Shown here one piece after another: positions 38,434 through 59,460 of a stretch of DNA of 64,000 nucleotides (the first letter of the stretch is position 1; each line of letters opens with the position of its first letter). The notes below the pieces were generated by a model. The model saw only the letters and a program-made list of their open reading frames with translations. It made no database searches and was not told where the DNA came from. The DNA is from Amoebidium appalachense (lineage: Eukaryota; Ichthyosporea), in contig CAVNZM010000004.1 of assembly GCA_963693365.1 (NCBI GenBank), forward strand, positions 8,432,001 to 8,496,000. The letters are read 5' to 3'. Made by a program: the position numbers and the translations under genes.

Positions 38434-39023
38434 TAAGGGTATGTACATCTATCTGGAATTCTCGGGAAATTTAGGTTCCTTGCGGGAAAGGAAAGTTGCC
38501 GGAAAGATAGGTGAAATTTTGGGAAAGGAGCGAGAAATTTAGCATATCGTGGGATAGATGATCTTGTTTGATCCGAGCGATCTATCTCGGGAATTTCGAA
38601 AAAAGTAGGCCGGAAAGATCCAAATTGCTCGTGGTCTAGGGGTATGTATGTGGTATATAGGGTATGGTTTACCGGCTTTTGCCCTCTTCCTTTGGAAGGC
38701 ACATGATTGGACTGCAAGACTCGTAAACAAACCAAAAAAGGTGGCAGTCTTAACCATGTCCAATGACATTGTTTTCACGAGAGAGGGGCGATGGGATTGT
38801 TTGTAATCTAATCAAAGTGAGCATAACAAGAGCTTGACTGGCTGTAATTGGCTGGAACAGGTTTTTGGCGGGCCCGCCAGTGCAGCCTAAGCACCACTAT
38901 AAAAAATTTTACTCTTGGAGGGAAACGATTGTAGTGGCTGAAATCGCAAGATTAATGTAATTGGCAGAGCATTCAACCAATGAAAACAAATGTTTGCAAG
39001 CGATTGTTGACACTTTGGAAGGG

Positions 39024-39030
39024 TATATAT
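39024..39030 (+). promoter_or_regulatory. TATA-like box inside the putative transposon
   Basis: TATATAT, 68 nt upstream of the ATG at 39098. Together with the A-rich start context it looks like a genuine core promoter, perhaps captured or belonging to a lost transposase gene. Confidence 0.3.
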
Positions 39031-39097
39031 GCTGTAACTTGCACTTGACAGAAACACCGTATACGTAGATTTCTACTTGTACTCGAATCTCTTCAAA

Positions 39098-39295
39098 ATG
39101 GCCTCATTCTCTGCTGCAGCTGTCAGCATTACGAAACGTAAAAGTACCACTTCAACTTCTCTGGTGGCCGATCTCATTGCCACTGAGCCCACCAACCATG
39201 AAGTGTGTGCGCGTGTGCGCGTGTGTGCCTGTGTACACTTTGTGCGGGTGCGTGTGTATATGTGTTTATGGCGAGAAATGTCGAAAGAAATTTAG
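39098..39295 (+). CDS. Short ORF or first-exon remnant inside the putative transposon
   Basis: ATG at 39098 (context CTTCAAAATGG) opens about 35 codons of natural-looking sequence (MASFSAAAVSITKRKSTTST, then LVADLIATEP), after which the frame runs into GT-rich DNA at about 39203 (a possible donor GAA|GTGTGT) and stops at 39295. It may be the first exon of a gene whose remainder was lost. The family is not recognised. Confidence 0.3.
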   Translation: MASFSAAAVSITKRKSTTSTSLVADLIATEPTNHEVCARVRVCACVHFVRVRVYMCLWREMSKEI

Positions 39296-39484
39296 GTAGC
39301 TTTCGAGAAAGACGGGAAATTTCTTGGAAAGATAGGTACCTGGTGGGAAAGATTTTGGGAAAGATAGGTTCATTTTTCAAGAATTTCCGGGAAAGGATCT
39401 AGGAAAGTTAGGTCGATTTTGGGAAAGATTGGGAAAAATCTAAAAGAAAGACAGGCTTTATTTAGATAGATTTACATACCCTTA

Positions 39485-39994
39485 ATCCAAACATTTGAAT
39501 AATGTGCCGTAAACCAATGTGATTGGTTGTGTTTATCGGAGATGGCATTTCTTTATCTTCCATTTGTGAAAAACTTTGTGGGAAAAAACAATAATATTGG
39601 CAATATAAGGAATCAAATGTAAGACCTATGCTTTGAAAACCGTCATAAAAGCCCGTTGAGGTTTTCCTCCCTAATTTTATACTAAGTTTAATGCTGAAAG
39701 GCTTCAGTGAAAGCATCAACGCCTCTGGCTGCACTCATTGGTATGTGAGATCATATATGTGGGCGTGGCACGGCTAAGTATACCCTTTGTACTCAGGTCC
39801 GTGAGTGTTACTGACCCCACCTGACCCCACGCATTCCTGAAAACCCATAAAAACACGCTACACACTCCCAAACTGCATCACTCAGTCGCTGAGCCGGTGA
39901 TAGAGTTTACCTGAACAATTTTGTGAAATAGACTTCGCTAAACACCTGGAATCCCAACTACTAGACAGCACTGTAGCTAAAGTACGGTGCAACC
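39485..39994. other. Promoter region of surface-protein copy 2
   Basis: Unique DNA with an ATTGG motif near 39522, a CATAAAAA box at 39847 and a CT/CA-rich initiator zone leading to the ATG at 39995. No other coding sequence. Confidence 0.5.
39847..39854 (+). promoter_or_regulatory. TATA-like box for surface-protein copy 2
   Basis: CATAAAAA, 148 nt upstream of the ATG. It occupies the position equivalent to the clearer TATA boxes of copies 1 and 3. Confidence 0.35.
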
Positions 39995-41899
39995 ATGAAA
40001 GCCTTCGCCTCCCTCCTTGCGTTCGCCTCCGCGGCGTCCGCAGCCACGGTCAACATTGCAACAACCGACGATGCAGTGGCACTGATCGGCAGTGCAGCGG
40101 CAGGCGATGAGTTTGTGTTTGCTGCCGGTGAGCACAACATTGCCAGCTCCATCCAAATCTCAAAGGACGTTGTCATCAAGGGCAATGCCGGGGCCGTCAT
40201 TGTGCCCGGGGCCAGTGTGGCGCATGCGTTCCTCATCAGCAAGCCCAACATCAAGGCCGAGATCCAGGACCTCAGCTTCAAGCACCGCACGCTGGGCACC
40301 CTCTGCAACTTGGCCGAGCCGTTTGCGCTGCAGGCCAACTTCTCGCTGGCCATCCGCAACCCCCGCATCCAAAACAACAAGGTCATGCTCGAGGCCGACC
40401 TCGGCTACTGGTACAACACCCGCTACGTCACGGACGTGTCGTTTGCCGACTGCACGTACCTGACCGATGGCCCCACGGCCACCACGCCCAAGATGTCCGG
40501 CTACAACTGGGTGCTGTACGGTGACACGTGCTCGGCGTCCGTGTTCTTCGATGTGGCCTTCGACAAGCTCGGCAACTGCAATGTTGCCGTGGACAAGGTG
40601 TCGGACCCCAAGTTCGTCAAGTACCTTGCGGATGTGGAGGCCATGATGAAGGAGTATGTGGACAAGATCAGTCTCACCAAGAACCTGCGTGTGCCCGTGA
40701 CGCGTGACGGCAATGCCATTGCCAAGCTGCGTGTGCAGATCAACCGCGAGGGCACGGTGTCGGCCACCATCACCGTCAACTACCCCCAGGCCGACCTGCA
40801 GGCCGTCATCACCAAGCTGGGCGTCAAGGAGGTCGACGGCGTCAACACGTCGTCCATCATCATCACCGTCAACTTGCCGGCCCCCTACACCATTGCGGGC
40901 GGGGCCAATGGCTCGCTCACGATGACCAACATGAACATCCCCACGTCCAATGCCAGCAACTGGGTGCTGGGTGCGGGCTGCAACAATCTGGCCGTCAACG
41001 AGATCTGCAACAGCACCATCGAGTTCAACATCACCAGCTGCGACCTGACGGGCCAGTACAAGGCCCTCAACGTGCCCATTGGCTGCCAGGCAAGCAGCGT
41101 TGCTGCAGGCACCTGCCCCAACATGCTGTCCAACTTTGCCGACATCGAGTTCTTCATCAGCACCAACAACTTCTGCAATGTCACCGAGTTCAACCTCTCG
41201 GCCCTGTTCACCCTCGATGTTGTTCTCCGTGAGGACACCACCTACGCCACCAACCGCCCCACGTCCGTCTTCGACCTCGGCGCCACTTCCTATTGGTCCA
41301 TCCGCATTTGGACCAACGCCACGGGTGTGGGTCTGTCCGATGCTGACGTCACGGCCTTCACCCGCACGTCCGATGGCGACTGCACACCGTACACCGCGCC
41401 GTACGGGGACATCAGCACGCTCACGCAGGCATTTGTCAACACCGTGCAGCCCAACGAGATCCAGATGCCCATCCCCGTCACGGCTGCGCTGACCTGTGCC
41501 GCCGCCACCACCAGCAGCAACAACATCACGCTCACGTGGACCGTGCTTGTCGACTATCTTGACGGCTCGCAGCGCCGCCGCCGCCGTGACGTGCAGTATG
41601 TGCGCCGTAACTCCGGGGAGCTGACCACGCAGGGAGGGTTCGGTGCCAAGTACACGGCATCCGACCTTGCTGCGGCCAACCAGCCGGCCGGTGCCGCATC
41701 CAACTCCGGCAGCAACATGACGATCATTATTGCCGCCGTGGTGGCCGTGCTGCTGGTCTGCTGCTGCTGCTGCTGCGCCGGTGTCGGCTTCTTCCTGTGG
41801 CGCCGCAAGCAGAAGCAGCAGGAGAAGGAGGCTGTTTTCAGCCAACCGACGTTTTCCTCTCAGGTCAACATCATGCCTATGAACAAGTCCCACATGTAA
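39995..41899 (+). CDS. Type I surface glycoprotein, family copy 2
   Basis: Intronless, 634 residues with the same architecture as copy 1: signal peptide, beta-helix-like N-terminus, about 12 Cys, about 11 sequons, RRRRR site, membrane helix with six Cys, basic tail. Ectodomain differences from copy 1 are very few (for example Asn for Asp after TLC near residue 110). Silent differences are also sparse, for example ACCAACGCCACG where copies 1 and 3 have ACCAATGCCACT. The tail is copy-specific (KQKQQEKEAVFSQPTF, then NIMPMNKSHM). The 5' flank is unrelated to the other copies; the first about 10 bp after the stop resemble copy 1. It is divergent from copy 1, 2.56 kb away. Confidence 0.9.
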   Translation: MKAFASLLAFASAASAATVNIATTDDAVALIGSAAAGDEFVFAAGEHNIASSIQISKDVVIKGNAGAVIVPGASVAHAFLISKPNIKAEIQDLSFKHRTLGTLCNLAEPFALQANFSLAIRNPRIQNNKVMLEADLGYWYNTRYVTDVSFADCTYLTDGPTATTPKMSGYNWVLYGDTCSASVFFDVAFDKLGNCNVAVDKVSDPKFVKYLADVEAMMKEYVDKISLTKNLRVPVTRDGNAIAKLRVQINREGTVSATITVNYPQADLQAVITKLGVKEVDGVNTSSIIITVNLPAPYTIAGGANGSLTMTNMNIPTSNASNWVLGAGCNNLAVNEICNSTIEFNITSCDLTGQYKALNVPIGCQASSVAAGTCPNMLSNFADIEFFISTNNFCNVTEFNLSALFTLDVVLREDTTYATNRPTSVFDLGATSYWSIRIWTNATGVGLSDADVTAFTRTSDGDCTPYTAPYGDISTLTQAFVNTVQPNEIQMPIPVTAALTCAAATTSSNNITLTWTVLVDYLDGSQRRRRRDVQYVRRNSGELTTQGGFGAKYTASDLAAANQPAGAASNSGSNMTIIIAAVVAVLLVCCCCCCAGVGFFLWRRKQKQQEKEAVFSQPTFSSQVNIMPMNKSHM

Positions 41900-42204
41900 A
41901 AGGGCTCTGGGTGGTTTGGTAGACTCCTCGTTGTTTTGTTGAATGCTGTACTCGTATGTGACCCACGCAACTAGCACCTGAATGTGTACTGTACGCGCAT
42001 AATTTAAAAAATGAACATGGACTTACAAAAGATGTTGGGCACTGTGTGCCCTAGCAAAAATCTGTGATTGAATGGCTTTCTCGACAATGGCAATAAACAA
42101 AAATACCTGGCGTAGTATGTGATGTCGTCTTGTGTGCCCCATCCCCCCTTCCCCATCCAACAACCACCACCACCCGCACGCCGTTCTCCTCAAAACTTAC
42201 ACAC

Positions 42205-42600
42205 GCGCATATCTTGCCACGCACGATTTTTTGCATATCTTGCACAATCTTGCTTACTAATTCAATAGTTCGCAAACTATCGTGATACTTGCGCATATCT
42301 TGCCATGCAGATTTTTTTTTGCTTATCTTGCACAATCTTGTTTACTATTAGCGCAAAATACCACTACTTGGATAGAATACCTTGCCATGCACGATTTTTT
42401 GCATATCTTGCACAATCTTGCTTACTAATTCAATGGTTCGCAAACTATCGTGATACTTGCGCATATCTTGCCACGCAGATTTTTTTTGCATATCTTGCAC
42501 AATCTTGTTTACTATTAGCGCAAAATACCACTACTTGGATAAAATGCCACTACTTCAATAATTCGCAAGCAATCGTGATACTCGCACGCGAATCGCGATT
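42205..42600. repeat. 168-bp tandem repeat with internal half-unit duplication
   Basis: A unit containing GATTTTTTGCATATCTTGCA, then TTCGCAAACTATCGTGATAC, then ACCACTACTTGGATA, begins near 42221 and repeats at 42389 (period 168). Within each unit the CATATCTTGCCA(C/T)GCA...ATCTTGCACAATCTTG half is itself duplicated. A diverged partial third unit follows to about 42600. Confidence 0.9.
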
Positions 42601-43524
42601 AATAGTATGTTTGTTTTTGCAAAACTGTGAGAACTGCTTGCCTCCTATGTGAACTGGAAAAAAGTAGGAATATGGCACAACATCAGTTAACCATATACTG
42701 GTGCAATTACCTGATATGCCAGTGGCGAGGGTTGGGGGGTGGGTGGGTGGTGGGGGTTGGGGGGAGACGGGGAGGGGGTGGTGGCGGTGGTGGTCGTCGT
42801 GGTTTTTCGAGGGGGGAGGGGGGGGCGGGGGAGGGAGGAGGGACAAGGGGAAGGGGGGGGCGAGGGGAGGGGAGGGAGGGTATCAGGAGCCGTGATTTGA
42901 TTGGTCAACACCTTCAACCGCTGAAACATTTAGATTTATATTAACTTGTGAGGAGACTGATCGATCATTGTTTCCTGCAATTGTGATTAAATTCGAAATT
43001 ATACCAGAAAGGGTTAGGTCAAATAAGCGGTCCCCAATTAATCTTCCATGGCCCGTAGATACAATTGCATATATTGGGTACCGGTGAGCAGTCATGATGC
43101 CAAACACGCTGGAAAGCGGCGACTAGGAGACCTCGCACGGGAAACTTTGGCAAACGGGGTGGAGAGGGGAGGAACCTGGGCAAGAGGAGGAAGAAAACTG
43201 CACGCATGCAACATTGTGATAAACGACTTTTATTTTTATTCCGCCTTAAAACCGTGTACACGGCACGACGTGTTTTCGCTCACAGTCTTTTTGTTCATTC
43301 TTTACGGGTGTTCTGAAAGCGGTGATTGAAAGCCATCATTCATCAGAATATATCTTTGCTTCGTACATTTCAAAGAGTAACTTGCACGTCCACTTGTGGA
43401 ATCATTCTTGAGTGCGCATACCATGTTTGTGTGTGTGTGAATCATTCTTGAGTGGGCATACCATGTTTGTGTGTGTGTGTGCGCGCGCGCGTGTGCGTGT
43501 ACGGGTGTGTGTGAGTGAGCCAGC

Positions 43525-43527
<3 letters not shown>

Positions 43528-43595
<68 letters not shown>

Positions 43596-43603
43596 TGTTT
43601 GTG

Positions 43604-43681
<78 letters not shown>
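43528..43681. repeat. (GT)n microsatellite
   Basis: Two long GT arrays (43528-43590 and 43605-43681) separated by a short GTTT-interrupted stretch. A (GC)n-like GCGCGCGC lies upstream near 43482. Confidence 0.95.
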
Positions 43682-43683
<2 letters not shown>

Positions 43684-44147
43684 CATGAACCAGTCATGAA
43701 ACCACGATCTCATAACATCAACTACAAACATGCACCCCTAAATGTTGTCGGGTCCTTCGAATCTCACACCTCTGATACTCACAAGCGAACTTGCTTTCAT
43801 GCAACGGGTCATTCGAAATGAATAAGACAAACAACAAAGAATCGCGAAGATTCGAAAGGTGAAGGTACAAGATTTGCTAATTGGACACGGTTTGAGAGTT
43901 AGAGAATAAGAGGGCATATGGAGGGAGAACGGAAAGTGGAAAAGGATGTGAACCACGGGCTCAGGGGGGAGGGGGGGGAGGGGGAGGGGAGGGGAGGGAA
44001 GAGAGATAGAGGGGGGGGAGGGGGCGGGGAGGGGGAGAAAGCGAGGGAGAGAGAGAGGTGGAGGGAGGGAGGGAGGGAGAGAAAGGGAGAAAGAGGCCGG
44101 GGGGAGGGGGCGGATGGGGGGGGGGGGGGGGGGGGGGGGGGCAGGGA

Positions 44148-53655
<9,508 letters not shown>

Positions 53656-54189
53656 CTGCACATGCAAAAAAGGGTAAGTATGACACATAGGGGTTAATGG
53701 CCAGATGCACGGGAGATATGGGGTTAAGAGTTATGTTGGCCTAAAGAGAGAAGGTGCTCATGAAAGGGGTATAGTGAAGCGTTGTCGGTATCTTCCCGGG
53801 GGGGGGGGGGGGGGGGGGGGGAGGGGGAGGGGGGGGGAGGGGGGGGGGGGGGGGGGGGGGGGGATAGAGGGAACGGGGGGAAGGTAGGGGATAGGGGGAG
53901 GGGGGGGGGGGGGGAAGGGGAGGCAGGGGGGGGGGGGGGAGAGGGGGAGTGGATCATGTGCATACACCATGTACGTGTGGGTGTGTATGTGTGTGTGTGT
54001 GCGCGCGTCCAGTGGTGTGTGTGTGTGGGTAAGTGTGGGTACAATGTGCATGTGTGTTGTATGTGAGTGCCCGCGGTTGCTCTTGCAGGTCCGTGTATGT
54101 GTGTGTGTGTGTGTGTATGTGTACGTGTGTACGTGTGTACGTGTGTACGTGTGTACGTGTGTACGTGTGTGTGTGTGTGCGTGTGTGTG

Positions 54190-54259
<70 letters not shown>

Positions 54260-54421
54260 CGTGTGTGCTCTTGCTTCGCGGGCGTATGCATACATGTTTG
54301 TACAGGTGCATGTGCGTGCCCAAGCGTCTGCCTGTGCGTACATGCGTGTCTCTGTGTCGTGTCACTGTGCAAAAGTTCAGCCGCCACACCGTGAATGGTT
54401 TTGTTTCTGTTGTGTGCTCAG
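53656..54421. other. Spacer between the ACTMAP-like gene and plus-strand exon-like islands
   Basis: G-rich tracts at 53797-53942 and GT-rich DNA at 53985-54260, including (GT)n 54191-54254. The missing 5' exon of the ACTMAP-like gene may lie here or upstream, but I could not identify one encoding the expected Gln-x-Gly-Pro block. Confidence 0.4.
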
Positions 54422-54552
54422 ATGTATTTTTATTTCGGAACATCGGTGCATATGTGCTGTTCAAAACCCGTAAGCTCTGTGATAAATGGAAGAGGGTGAT
54501 GGCGCTGGTTGTCGAAGAGGGAGGTAACACATGTAACACACACCTCCACCAA

Positions 54553-54586
<34 letters not shown>

Positions 54587-54920
54587 AAAAAAAGGGTTCG
54601 ACTCTTTAACCTCTTTGTGGTTGTCAGCCCATTCTTTACTTCACTTGCTTTATTGGCAGTCTCACCCTGGGAAGGGTCCGGGGGGGGGGGGGGGGGGGGG
54701 GGGGAGAAGGGGGAAGGGGAGGGCGGGGGGTGGGGGGAAGAAGGGGTGAGAGGGGGGGGGGGGGGGGAGAGGGGGGTGGGGGGTGAGGGAGGGGGGGGGG
54801 GTTACATGGGACCCGACTGGAGCTTTGAGGGCACGTTCAACCCCAGAGCAACCCGGCACATGGATCTGCTATCAGCATTCGATCTGCATGGGTGTGGGTT
54901 GGTATGTCTATTAACTTACC

Positions 54921-55100
54921 AGAGGTATACCAGGGATATATGTCAAAGGTATACCAGGGATATATGTCAAAGGTATACCAGGGATATATGTCAAAGGTAT
55001 ACCAGGGATATATGTCAAAGGTATATCAGGGATATATGTCAAAGGGTATAACAGGGATATATGTCAAAGGGTATACCAGGGGTATATGTCAAAGGGTATC
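54921..55100. repeat. 24-bp minisatellite, about 7 copies
   Basis: Units AGGTATACCAGGGATATATG plus TCAA repeat with a period of 24-25 bp. The first four copies are identical and later ones drift (an extra G, ATAACAGG, ATATCAGG). Each unit contains GGTATACC, a palindrome. Confidence 0.95.
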
Positions 55101-55126
55101 GCAGAGACAAGGAAACCTGCTGTGTA

Positions 55127-55130
<4 letters not shown>

Positions 55131-55208
<78 letters not shown>
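55131..55208. repeat. (GT)n microsatellite
   Basis: About 39 GT units following the 24-bp minisatellite. Confidence 0.95.
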
Positions 55209-55212
<4 letters not shown>

Positions 55213-55590
55213 GGTGTGTGTGTGTGTGGGGGGGTCCGAAGGGGTCGAGGGTCTAGATCGTTCTTGTCCACTTTGTTCTCCTTCCTTTTTCTCTTTTTAT
55301 TTTGTTCAATCCCATTATTTTTTTTCTCGTGTCCCCCCCCCCCCCCCCCCCCCCTTTTGGGCGGGGGCCGGGGGGGGGGGGGGGGGGATGGGGCTGCTTT
55401 TATTGGCACCCCGCCAAGGCTTTCGAACTATGCAATCGAAATTCAGGAGCAAAAGGTTCCACAAAATGCTTCCCTAGTCATAGCTCTCTCTCTCTCTCTG
55501 TGTGTGTGTATATAGTGCCGGAATAAAACTCACTGGACTGCCCGTATATTCTACAGTATCCGACATAATCACAAGATAAGCTTGAAAACT

Positions 55591-55769
55591 TCAGATATAA
55601 TGAAGGTATATGCATGAAGAAACATTAAGGAAGAAATGTAGGAAGATACATGTTTGGAGGTATAGCTAAGAAGTAGGTTCTTCAGATATAATGAAGGTAT
55701 ATGCATGAAGAAACATATGGGAAGAAATGTAGGAAGATACATGTTTAGAGGTATACCTAAGAAGTAGGT
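55591..55769. repeat. 91-bp tandem duplication
   Basis: The unit starting TCAGATATAATGAAGGTATA at 55591 repeats at 55682 with few changes (TTAAG/TATGG, GG/GA). Each unit ends AAGAAGTAGGT. Confidence 0.95.
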
Positions 55770-55953
55770 AGAGTATAAGTGTTTAATTTTTCCTTCTTAG
55801 GATTAAGGTTCTTCTGACTCTCAGGAATGCCCCCCCACCTTCCCCCCCCCCCCCCCCCCTCTCCCCCCCCCCCTCCCCCCCCCCCCCCCCCCCTCCCTCG
55901 TCAGCTGTTTGAGCTTGCCATCACCCTATTCTCCAACAGCCATAACCCATAGC

Positions 55954-57321
<1,368 letters not shown>

Positions 57322-57435
57322 CTTTGAGCAAGATCCAGCAGTCGCAACAACCGTTCCTTTAAGACTTCGTCCCCAAACCTTTTCACCGTAGGGGAACCTT
57401 TTGCTCGGGGCATTCTTTCTCTTGCACTCCACACT
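57322..57435 (-). other. Exon-like island, minus strand
   Basis: Flanked by a pyrimidine-rich TTTTCTTAG acceptor and a strong CAAAG|GTGAGT donor. Two minus frames are open through it: one reads KRFPYGEKVWGRSLKGTVVA, the other includes GDEVLKERLLRLLDLA after an in-frame ATG. Both look protein-like and I cannot choose between them. No partner exon was identified. Confidence 0.3.
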
Positions 57436-57806
57436 CTAAGAAAAGATGGGGTGGGGGAGGGGAAGGGGGAAGGGGGGGGAGGGGGGAGGGGGGGGGGAGG
57501 GGGGGGGGGGGGGGACGGGGGGAGAGAGGGAGGGAGGGAGGGAGGGAGAAGATGATAAAGACGATGCGGAATAAATAAAGCACAGGGTTTAACTTGACAA
57601 AAGACAGATTGCTCAATGGGGGTTTCGCAACTTGTTACAACGTATAAGAAGCTTTTAATAAAGATCAGGTCATATAACTTGGAGCGATTTTGTGTTGGGC
57701 ATGGGCATGCTGGACCGAGTTCCAGGTCTTCTGTTCCGTCTTGGCGCAAGCCTTTCTTCGGAGCGGTGGCAGGCCCGCAAGCCTCGGGGAAAGTAGATCT
57801 AAATCT

Positions 57807-58018
57807 GGCCAACACGAGTATCATTTCAGATATCTCGGAATCATGATCAAAGGGAAAAAAAAAAAAAAAAAAAAAAAAAAAGAGAGAAGAAAAGAAAAGA
57901 GAAGAATGCGAAATGTAAATATAAAGAGGAGAACAGGACAGGACATCTTCTCCCCCCCCCCCCCCCCCCCCCCCCTCCTCCCCCCTCCCCTCACCCCGCC
58001 CCTCTCTCTCTCTCCGAG

Positions 58019-58104
<86 letters not shown>

Positions 58105-58275
58105 CCCCTCCCCTCCCTCCCCCTCCCCCTTCCCCCGACGTTCCCCGGAAAGGGGCCCCTGCCCCGGCCCCCCATCTGGCCAAAACGAAATATTTCAGAT
58201 ATGTCACTCACAATAATAATAATAACAATAAAAAAGAAGACGAAGAACAGGACAGGACATTCCCCCCCTCCCCCC
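57807..58275. repeat. Diverged duplication with (CT)n between copies
   Basis: GGCCAA.ACGA and ATTTCAGATAT, an A-rich middle, AACAGGACAGGACAT and poly-C occur in the same order at about 57807-57975 and 58181-58290. (CT)n 58020-58100 lies between. Confidence 0.7.
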
Positions 58276-58280
58276 CCAAC

Positions 58281-58316
<36 letters not shown>

Positions 58317-58399
58317 TTGACCATACCTCTCCTATCCATAGATCTCTATCCAGTATCATCTAGAGAGACGGGGGTTTGGGGGGGCTCCCCTGATCATAG

Positions 58400-59377
58400 T
58401 ACATCCACAACGGTGCCTGCCGTAATTAGCTCATTCCGGAGTGTCCGGAGCGCCCCCTTACCCTCCTCCCTCCGGCACACCACCGCCATGTGCGTGTCTG
58501 AAACAATGTTTCCCCTAGACCAGGCCAATGTGTGTTTGTGTGTGTGCGTGTGTGTGCATGCGTGTGCATCTGTCGCCGTGCCCAGGCTGGACCATGTGGC
58601 CACAGGCCTGTCATAGTGTCCGTGTGTGCGTGTGTATGCAGTTTTGCAACACAACATCCTGAGCAGTGTAGACACCTTATATCTTGACAACGTGCTAGAG
58701 TGTGTGTACCAGCGTGTGCTCTATTTACCCTGGACCATTGGACCGAAGCGCCTGTTTCTCTGGGTGGGTGTGTGTGTGTCAAGGCCTCCAATATACCATG
58801 TTGGTATACCATGTTGGTATATAGGAGGCCTTGCCAACGGTGTGTGTGCACGGTCTGTGTGCGGTGTCTTGAAGTGGTGTTCCACGTGCCATGGTCGTAG
58901 ACCACAGTTGCACACAGGTGCGTGCTGTTTGCAAGTTGCGAACGTGCGCATGCATGTATGTGGGTGCGACCGTGAGCATGTGTTGACTTACTATGCAGCG
59001 CAAAATCTGCTGCATACTCCGTGCATGCATGCATATACCCATACAGGGCTGCTAACACGGCGAGTGCAAACAGGAGAAATGTGCTGCGTGTGCATGCAGG
59101 CATGTGCTTCGTATGTGGTGTTGTTATTGCCTTGTGTTGTGTTGTGTTTATTGCGTGTGCATGCACGAGTAATGGGACTGGATGGGTGTTGTTATTGCCT
59201 TGTGTTGTGTTTGTTGCGTGTGCATGCACGAGTAAGCCTTGTGTTGTGTTTGTTGCGTGTGCATGCACGAGTAATGGGACATGGATGGGTTGCAGGCAGG
59301 TTGGTGTTTCAATCAAGATGGATTTGCGGTACAAGCTCACGACATCAAGCCGCAGGCCATGTATTGAGTTTCTTTAG
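58400..59377 (+). CDS. Partial unrecognised plus-strand gene (three 3' exons), leucine-rich
   Basis: Exons 58400-58533 (after TCATAG), 58642-58763 (after TATGCAG) and 59300-59377 (after GCAG, ending TAG) join in frame to about 111 residues. Visible segments: VISSFRSVRSAPLPSSLRH, ILSSVDTLYLDNVLE, GPKRLFLWVGVSIKMDLRYK and a C-terminus RRPCIEFL. The spacing of Leu/Ser/Arg recalls degenerate leucine-rich repeats of F-box-type proteins, but this is weak. The upstream part was not identified; it should end in phase 2. The 3' flank runs toward copy 3 of the surface gene, which is on the opposite strand (convergent). Confidence 0.35.
58781..58832. other. 17-bp-stem hairpin with GGCCTCC stem
   Basis: AAGGCCTCCAATATACC (58781-58797) pairs with 58816-58832 with one mismatch; the loop region repeats ATGTTGGTAT. 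It lies in the second intron of the putative plus-strand gene and shares its GGCCTCC stem with the hairpin at 15680. Confidence 0.65.
59129..59290. repeat. Minisatellite of about 39/68-bp units
   Basis: GCCTTGTGTTGTGTT(T)(A/G)TTGCG followed by TGTGCATGCACGAGTAA occurs at 59129, 59197 and 59236. The first and third are followed by TGGGAC(A)TGGATGGGT; the second lacks that part. Confidence 0.85.
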
Positions 59378-59460
59378 CCGTCAGATTCAGACTGCTGTTA
59401 CATTCGTATATTCGCACTGCGTGTTCAGGGCACTTAAACTACTACTATAAATAAAACCGT

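Larger units (their letters stand above)
38436..39482. mobile_element. Putative 1.05-kb non-autonomous DNA transposon with TA target duplication
   Basis: The ends are inverted: AGGGTATGTA(C/A)ATCTATCT at 38436-38454 and complementary at 39464-39482 (18 of 19 match), each flanked by TA (38434-38435 and 39483-39484), as in Tc1/mariner-type insertions. Both subterminal regions (about 38455-38625 and 39275-39450) carry many degenerate GGGAAA(G/T)(A/T)T(A/T)GGT motifs in the same orientation, like transposase-binding arrays. The interior has a TATATAT at 39024 and a short ORF at 39098. No transposase is encoded. It separates the two divergent surface-protein genes. Confidence 0.6.
41900..44147. 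other. Spacer with tandem repeats and microsatellites
   Basis: 3' flank of copy 2; a nested tandem repeat at 42205-42600; G-rich 42730-42880; unique DNA 42890-43410; (GT)n 43528-43681; unique DNA 43690-43920; a G/A-rich tract to 44140. Open frames at 43107-42883 and 43261-43019 (both -) show no recognisable domain. The minus-strand 3' UTR of the ACTMAP-like gene should lie in the last part. Confidence 0.5.
54422..55953 (+). other. Exon-like islands of an unrecognised plus-strand gene
   Basis: 54422-54523 (after GTGCTCAG, before GGAG|GTAACA; includes LFKTRKLCDKWKRVMALVVE) joins in phase to 54628-54675 (after GTTGTCAG; AHSLLHLLYWQSHPGK). A third island, about 54800-54898 (MGPDWSFEGTFNPRATRHMD, ending at a GTATGT donor), has no clean acceptor because poly-G precedes it. 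55906-55953 follows a poly-C and TCGTCAG and reads LFELAITLFSNSHNP then TAG. The Leu/Trp/Arg pattern of the first island loosely resembles the second half of an F-box. Joins beyond the first two are unproven, and minus-strand readings are open too. Confidence 0.3.

Noticed and set aside
54660-54900. Minus-strand exon reading SMCRVALGL as the catalytic-Cys block of the ACTMAP-like gene
   Set aside because: The exon at 53655-53585 matches CGL.ALSMA far better and fits the phase of the next exon.
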